Assembly (NCBI GenBank): GCA_037969235.1 | Contig: JBBKXA010000188.1 | Coordinates: 1-9,245, forward strand | DNA length: 9,245 nt | Source: TMED27 sp037969235 | GTDB lineage: Bacteria; Pseudomonadota; Alphaproteobacteria; Micavibrionales; Micavibrionaceae | Direction: 5' to 3' | Part shown: positions 6,044-9,245 of the stretch, piece after piece | How positions within the stretch are numbered: position 1 is the first letter of the stretch | Layout: every line of letters begins with the position of its first letter | Notes under the pieces: generated by a model | The model's input: the letters and a program-made list of their open reading frames with translations, nothing else | The model's database searches: none | What the model was told of the DNA's origin: nothing | Program-made: the position numbers and the translations under genes

Positions 6044-6931
6044 TTATTCGCCCAAATGATCATAGAGAAAGGATACAAATGTGTCGGCTTTGATGAAGCC
6101 GTTATTGAGCAAAGTGTCATATTCCGCTGTGGGTTTGGATGCGATGGTTTCTTCTTTGGTTTGACCTTGCGCAATAGCCAGTTCAATTTTGGATTTGATA
6201 TCATCAAGCGCGTTACGCTGCGTTTGTAATTCTGCCTTGTTTAATACAGCACCGTGACCGGGAATAATAACAGTCTGTTCATCGGCCATCATGATGATTT
6301 TATCTTGCGCGGCGATGATGCCTTTAATTGATCCGCCATGTTCAGCGTCAATAAAGGGGTACATACCGTTGAAAATTGTATCGCCCGCGACGATAATATT
6401 GTCTTCAATAAAATGCGCAATCGCATCGCCGTCAGTGTGGGCGTTGGGCAGATGCGTGAGCTTTACCGTATCGCCGTTATAATGCAGGCTCATGTCTTGA
6501 TCGAAAGTGACTTTGGGCAAGCCTTCGGGTTTGAGGGCGTGCGTGTTCTTTTTAAAAAATGTAATATATTGATCGCTGCTGAGGCGTTTACGTACATTAT
6601 CATGCGCCAGAATAACCGCCTCATCTTCGCCCAGCATTTCATTATTGCCCGTATGATCAAAATGATAATGGGTGTTCATCACGAAGGTAATTTCTCTATC
6701 GCTGATTGACTCTATGGCCTCAATGAGTGCATCGCTTTGATCACCTAATTGATCATCAATAATGAACACGCCATCTTCACCGATTGAAGCGGTGACATTG
6801 CCGCCTTCCTCGCCGATGAGCACGTAAATATTGTCTTTAATATTATTGGCTTTAATGGTGCTGGTTTCTTGTGCTTGTGCAGCTAACGGTAAAGCCAAGG
6901 CGGCGATAGTGGCTAGGGTCAAAATCTTCAT
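6044..6931 (-). CDS. Exported metallo-beta-lactamase-fold hydrolase (295 aa)
   Basis: A Sec signal peptide (MKILTLATIAALALPLAAQA, cut before Gln21) sends it to the periplasm. The metal motif HYHFDH is seen as H88, H90, D92 and H93, followed by H165 (NAHTDGD), D184 (VAGDTIF) and H226 (IPGHG). This is the complete ligand set of the superfamily and fits a two-metal site. No cysteine stands at the position used by B1 beta-lactamases, so the site is closer to B3-like or general hydrolases. Whether the substrate is a beta-lactam cannot be told; the simple core and short loops suggest a housekeeping or quinoprotein-associated type of hydrolase as much as a resistance enzyme. The start is well supported by AAGGA 6-7 nt before ATG. 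It sits 15 nt after hisD and 2 nt before greB on the same strand, a mixed operon with no obvious shared pathway. Confidence 0.9.
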   Translation of the reverse strand: MKILTLATIAALALPLAAQAQETSTIKANNIKDNIYVLIGEEGGNVTASIGEDGVFIIDDQLGDQSDALIEAIESISDREITFVMNTHYHFDHTGNNEMLGEDEAVILAHDNVRKRLSSDQYITFFKKNTHALKPEGLPKVTFDQDMSLHYNGDTVKLTHLPNAHTDGDAIAHFIEDNIIVAGDTIFNGMYPFIDAEHGGSIKGIIAAQDKIIMMADEQTVIIPGHGAVLNKAELQTQRNALDDIKSKIELAIAQGQTKEETIASKPTAEYDTLLNNGFIKADTFVSFLYDHLGE

Positions 6932-6946
6932 GGGATATCCTTCAAT

Positions 6947-8260
6947 TTAAAGTTTGCGTTTGTTTAAAACCGCGCTGTGGGCGGGGAAATTTTCGTATTC
7001 AGTGAGTGTCGTAACCGTGTTTTTTAAGGCTTCAAAACCCTCACGCGTACAGTGCGATAAAGACGTGCGCTTTAAAAAATCCCATACAGACGTACAGGAA
7101 TATGTATGCGCCCAGCCACCTGTCGGCAATACGTGATTGACGCCGATGGAGTAATTGCCAAGCGATGAGGGCGTGTACTCGCCGATTAATATTTCACCTG
7201 CATGGGTCAGTTTTCGTGCAATATTTTTTGCATCCGTTACTTTGAGATGGAGATGTTCGGGGGCGTAGGCGTTGGAAATTTCAATGGATTGCTCAAGGCT
7301 TTCGGTGAGAATAATCCCGCCGTAATTGCGCATGACGGAGGCACAAATATCGCGATGGGGTTCAGGTAATTCATTGATTTTTTCCATGATATGATCGCGT
7401 ACATAATGCGCGAGTTTCTCATCATGAGTAATCAAAAGCGCGGCGGAATCTTTGCCATGCTCGGCTTCGTTCAAGATATCCCAACAGGTATTATCGGGAT
7501 GCGCGGTTTCATCGGCAAGAATAATGGATTCAGAAGGCCCTGCGGGCATTCCCGCATCCATTATGTTTGAACATAGGCGCTTTGCCGCGGCGACATATGG
7601 CGAGCCAGGCCCGAGCACTTTTTTGACTTGGGGCACGGTTTGTGTGCCATAGGCCAGCGCGGCAATGGCTTGCGCCCCGCCGCATTTGTAAACATGCTCA
7701 ATACCGCATAATTGTGCGGTGTATAATGTGGCGGCGTCGGTTGTCCCGTCGCTGCATGGCGGGGAGACAATGGCGATATTTTTAACGCCTGCAATCACGG
7801 CGGGCACCGCGAGCATATACAGCGCAGATGGAAAAGCACCTTTGCCGCGCGGGACATATAAGCCAACAGATTCGATTGGATTGACTTGCTCACCCGCAAA
7901 CACGCCCTGTTCGATTTCGATCATCCACGGTTTTTCCACGCGGCGCATTTGTTCGGCGTGAAATGTTTTGACGTTGCGTACGCTGTGGGCAATAGCGGCC
8001 TTGAGGTCTTCGGTTAATTTATCGCCCGCTTCGGCAAATTCTTGGGGGCTGGCTTTTAGCGATTTAATATCCGCTTTCTCAAATTTTTTGGCATATTCAA
8101 TCAACGCCGCATCGCCGCGCATGCGCACATCTTGAATTATAGGCTCAACAATGCGCACAACATCATCAATCTCGGCTTGGGAGCGGCGCATGATTTTCTC
8201 GCGCGTTCGCGCGTCGGTTTTATTCCAATGATAAAAATTTACACTCAAATTTACGCTCAT
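6947..8260 (-). CDS. hisD: Histidinol dehydrogenase HisD (437 aa), with altered metal-ligand positions
   Basis: HisD oxidises L-histidinol to histidine in two NAD-dependent steps in the cytoplasm. Family motifs seen are SVGLYVPRG (131-139), CGGAQAIAALAYGT (193-206), GPGSPYV (217-223), MPAGPSE (238-244), AEHGKDS (266-272), APEHL (333-337) and NHVLPT (375-380). By alignment from memory with E. coli HisD, catalytic Glu326, His327, His367 and Glu414 correspond to E335, H336, H376 and E423, all kept. Of the zinc ligands, His262 and His419 are kept (H268, H428), but Gln259 is Glu (E265, in NEAEH) and Asp360 is Asn (N369, in LGNYS). These changes resemble HisD-like paralogues, so a related alcohol/aldehyde dehydrogenase is possible, but the neighbourhood of hisH favours the histidine role. 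Length is normal. AAGGGA sits 9 nt before ATG. It is divergent from hisH and heads the run with the hydrolase and greB. Confidence 0.9.
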   Translation of the reverse strand: MSVNLSVNFYHWNKTDARTREKIMRRSQAEIDDVVRIVEPIIQDVRMRGDAALIEYAKKFEKADIKSLKASPQEFAEAGDKLTEDLKAAIAHSVRNVKTFHAEQMRRVEKPWMIEIEQGVFAGEQVNPIESVGLYVPRGKGAFPSALYMLAVPAVIAGVKNIAIVSPPCSDGTTDAATLYTAQLCGIEHVYKCGGAQAIAALAYGTQTVPQVKKVLGPGSPYVAAAKRLCSNIMDAGMPAGPSESIILADETAHPDNTCWDILNEAEHGKDSAALLITHDEKLAHYVRDHIMEKINELPEPHRDICASVMRNYGGIILTESLEQSIEISNAYAPEHLHLKVTDAKNIARKLTHAGEILIGEYTPSSLGNYSIGVNHVLPTGGWAHTYSCTSVWDFLKRTSLSHCTREGFEALKNTVTTLTEYENFPAHSAVLNKRKL

Positions 8261-8284
8261 GGGCTTTCGTCCCTTCTCTAATGC

Positions 8285-8292
8285 TTATATAA
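8285..8292. promoter_or_regulatory. Palindromic TTATATAA in the hisD/hisH divergent gap
   Basis: The 33-bp gap between the divergent starts contains the perfect palindrome TTATATAA. It could serve as a -10 element for either direction. No convincing -35 is seen at 16-18 nt on either strand, and a start of transcription for hisH would fall almost on its start codon. Weak evidence. Confidence 0.2.
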
Positions 8293-8293
8293 C

Positions 8294-8992
8294 ATGAGTA
8301 TGAGTTTTGAAACTATAACCATTATTGATTACGGAAGTGGAAATTTACGCTCGGTCGCCAAAGCGATCGAACATGTGATCGCCAATGAAGCGATGGATAA
8401 GCGTGTAGTGGTGACTTCCAGCGCCGATGATGTGCGCCGCGCGGATCGAATTATATTGCCAGGGCAAGGAGCATTTGGCGATTGCATGGATAATTTGAAA
8501 AACACGCCCGGCATGATTGACGCTTTAGAGCGGCGTGTTTTGGATGATAAGAAACCGTTTCTCGGCATTTGCGTTGGCATGCAATTATTGGCTTCGCATG
8601 GTTTGGAATATGGAGAGCATAAGGGTTTAGGCTGGATTAAAGGCACTGTCGAGCCGCTGTCAGAGCATATTAATAACCCCGCCTTAAAAATTCCGCATAT
8701 GGGATGGAATGTTCTTAAAATCCCACAAAATGGCGCGGCAGATAATAAACATTTTATTCTGCGTCGTGCTAATGTTAATGCGCAATCGCTAGATCATTAC
8801 TATTTTGTTCATTCTTTTATGTTTAAATGTATGTATGACCATCATGTATTAGGCTTGGTTGATTATGGCGGCGATTTTGCCGTTGTGGTTGGACGTGATA
8901 ATATAATAGGGGTACAGTTTCATCCTGAAAAATCCCAAGATGCGGGATTGCGTCTGATAAGCGACTTTTTAATGTGGGAGCCATCACTATGA
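8294..8992 (+). CDS. hisH: Imidazole glycerol phosphate synthase, glutaminase subunit HisH (232 aa)
   Basis: HisH hydrolyses glutamine and passes ammonia to HisF, which forms imidazole glycerol phosphate and AICAR. It is a class I glutamine amidotransferase: IIDYGSGNLRSV at the N-terminus (10-21), LPGQGAFGDC (55-64), nucleophile C93 in GICVGMQLL, PHMGWN (134-139), YYFVHSF (169-175), and H210 and E212 of the triad in VQFHPEKSQ. It is slightly longer than the usual 200-216 aa, mainly through a looser stretch at about 142-167. ATG at 8294 or 8300 may start it; neither has a clear Shine-Dalgarno sequence, and the two extra residues are not conserved. The stop overlaps the next start as ATGA, so the two are coupled. 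hisF and hisA would be expected downstream, outside the window. Confidence 0.95.
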   Translation: MSMSFETITIIDYGSGNLRSVAKAIEHVIANEAMDKRVVVTSSADDVRRADRIILPGQGAFGDCMDNLKNTPGMIDALERRVLDDKKPFLGICVGMQLLASHGLEYGEHKGLGWIKGTVEPLSEHINNPALKIPHMGWNVLKIPQNGAADNKHFILRRANVNAQSLDHYYFVHSFMFKCMYDHHVLGLVDYGGDFAVVVGRDNIIGVQFHPEKSQDAGLRLISDFLMWEPSL

Positions 8993-9245
8993 ACGATCAA
9001 ACAAAAATTCAAACGACCGCGCCCGATATTCAAGTCGAAGTTGTACGTGATGAATTAAGCATGGCAGATCTGAATGATTTATGCGACGCCACGGATGCTG
9101 CGATTAAAGGCGGTGGGGGTTTCGGATGGATTGAGATGCCTGCACGTGAAGTGTTGGAGCGTTATTGGAGCGGCGTGGTGACGATGCCAGCGCGGATTTT
9201 GCTGGTTGCGCGTCTTGATGGGGTGATTTGCGGGACTTGCCAGCT
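8989..9245 (+). CDS. GNAT-type N-acetyltransferase, 5' part only
   Basis: The reading frame opens with ATG inside the hisH stop (ATGA, 4-nt overlap), has GGGAG (8976-8980) 8 nt upstream, and stays open to the window edge (85 full codons). The translation begins MNDQTKIQTTAPDIQVEVVR and continues with a helix (ELSMADLNDLCDATDAAI), GGGGFGWIEMP, LERYWSGVV and then a strand (ARILLVARLDGVICGTCQ). The last stretch looks like the central strand pair of a GNAT acetyltransferase, where the substrate-side beta strands lead toward the acetyl-CoA loop. The acetyl-CoA-binding loop (Q/R-x-x-G-x-G/A) itself lies beyond the end, so the family call rests on the N-terminal half. Coupling to hisH suggests expression with the histidine genes; the acetylated substrate is unknown. 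Confidence 0.65.
   Translation, partial: MNDQTKIQTTAPDIQVEVVRDELSMADLNDLCDATDAAIKGGGGFGWIEMPAREVLERYWSGVVTMPARILLVARLDGVICGTCQ

Noticed and set aside
6044..6931. Antibiotic-resistance beta-lactamase
   Set aside because: The fold and metal ligands are clear, but nothing in the sequence specifies a beta-lactam substrate and the context is a housekeeping-like operon.
1..9245. CRISPR arrays, tRNA/rRNA genes, insertion sequences
   Set aside because: No regularly spaced repeats, tRNA-like cloverleaf, rRNA signature or transposase was seen on either strand.

Overview
The window reads as chromosomal DNA of a Gram-negative bacterium, most likely an alphaproteobacterium. The evidence is a perfect TTAA-N7-TTAAC CtrA-type box upstream of the first gene, Sec and lipoprotein signal peptides, a GreB-type factor, and histidine genes mixed with a YpfJ-like metallopeptidase and an exported metallo-beta-lactamase-fold enzyme. 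Genus cannot be decided from sequence alone. Base composition is moderate, with AT-rich intergenic DNA and one AT-richer two-gene island.

Left part (1-3149). A 266-bp AT-rich leader carries a CtrA-like box and a sigma70-like promoter. It precedes an unrecognised acidic, Ala/Gln/Glu-rich protein of 297 aa (267-1160, +). This gene converges with a small unrecognised exported protein (1172-1690, -). Upstream of that lies a lipoprotein with a C-terminal HtrA/trypsin-like domain (1779-3149, -). In the lipoprotein all three catalytic positions appear replaced (His to Asn, Asp to Asn, Ser to Ala), so it looks like a dedicated pseudoprotease.

Middle part (3178-5516). hisB (imidazoleglycerol-phosphate dehydratase) starts only 28 bp from the divergent lipoprotein gene. 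Directly downstream is the AT-rich two-gene unit: a Panacea-domain (DUF4065/SocA-like) protein, then after 1 nt a 119-aa single-pass membrane protein. This is the layout of a PanA antitoxin with a membrane-acting toxin and is the best candidate here for a little-described system. A YpfJ-family neutral zinc metallopeptidase follows.

Right part (5559-9245). A minus-strand block reads hisD, exported metallo-beta-lactamase-fold hydrolase, greB, with gaps of 15 and 2 nt, so it is probably one operon. The HisD protein keeps the catalytic Glu/His residues but differs at two of the four metal-ligand positions known from E. coli HisD. Divergent from hisD, 33 bp away, hisH (glutamine amidotransferase subunit of IGP synthase) starts a plus-strand operon. 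hisH overlaps by 4 nt a GNAT-type acetyltransferase gene that runs off the window. Three histidine-pathway genes are thus present but dispersed: HisH with HisF makes IGP, HisB dehydrates it, and HisD performs the last two oxidations.
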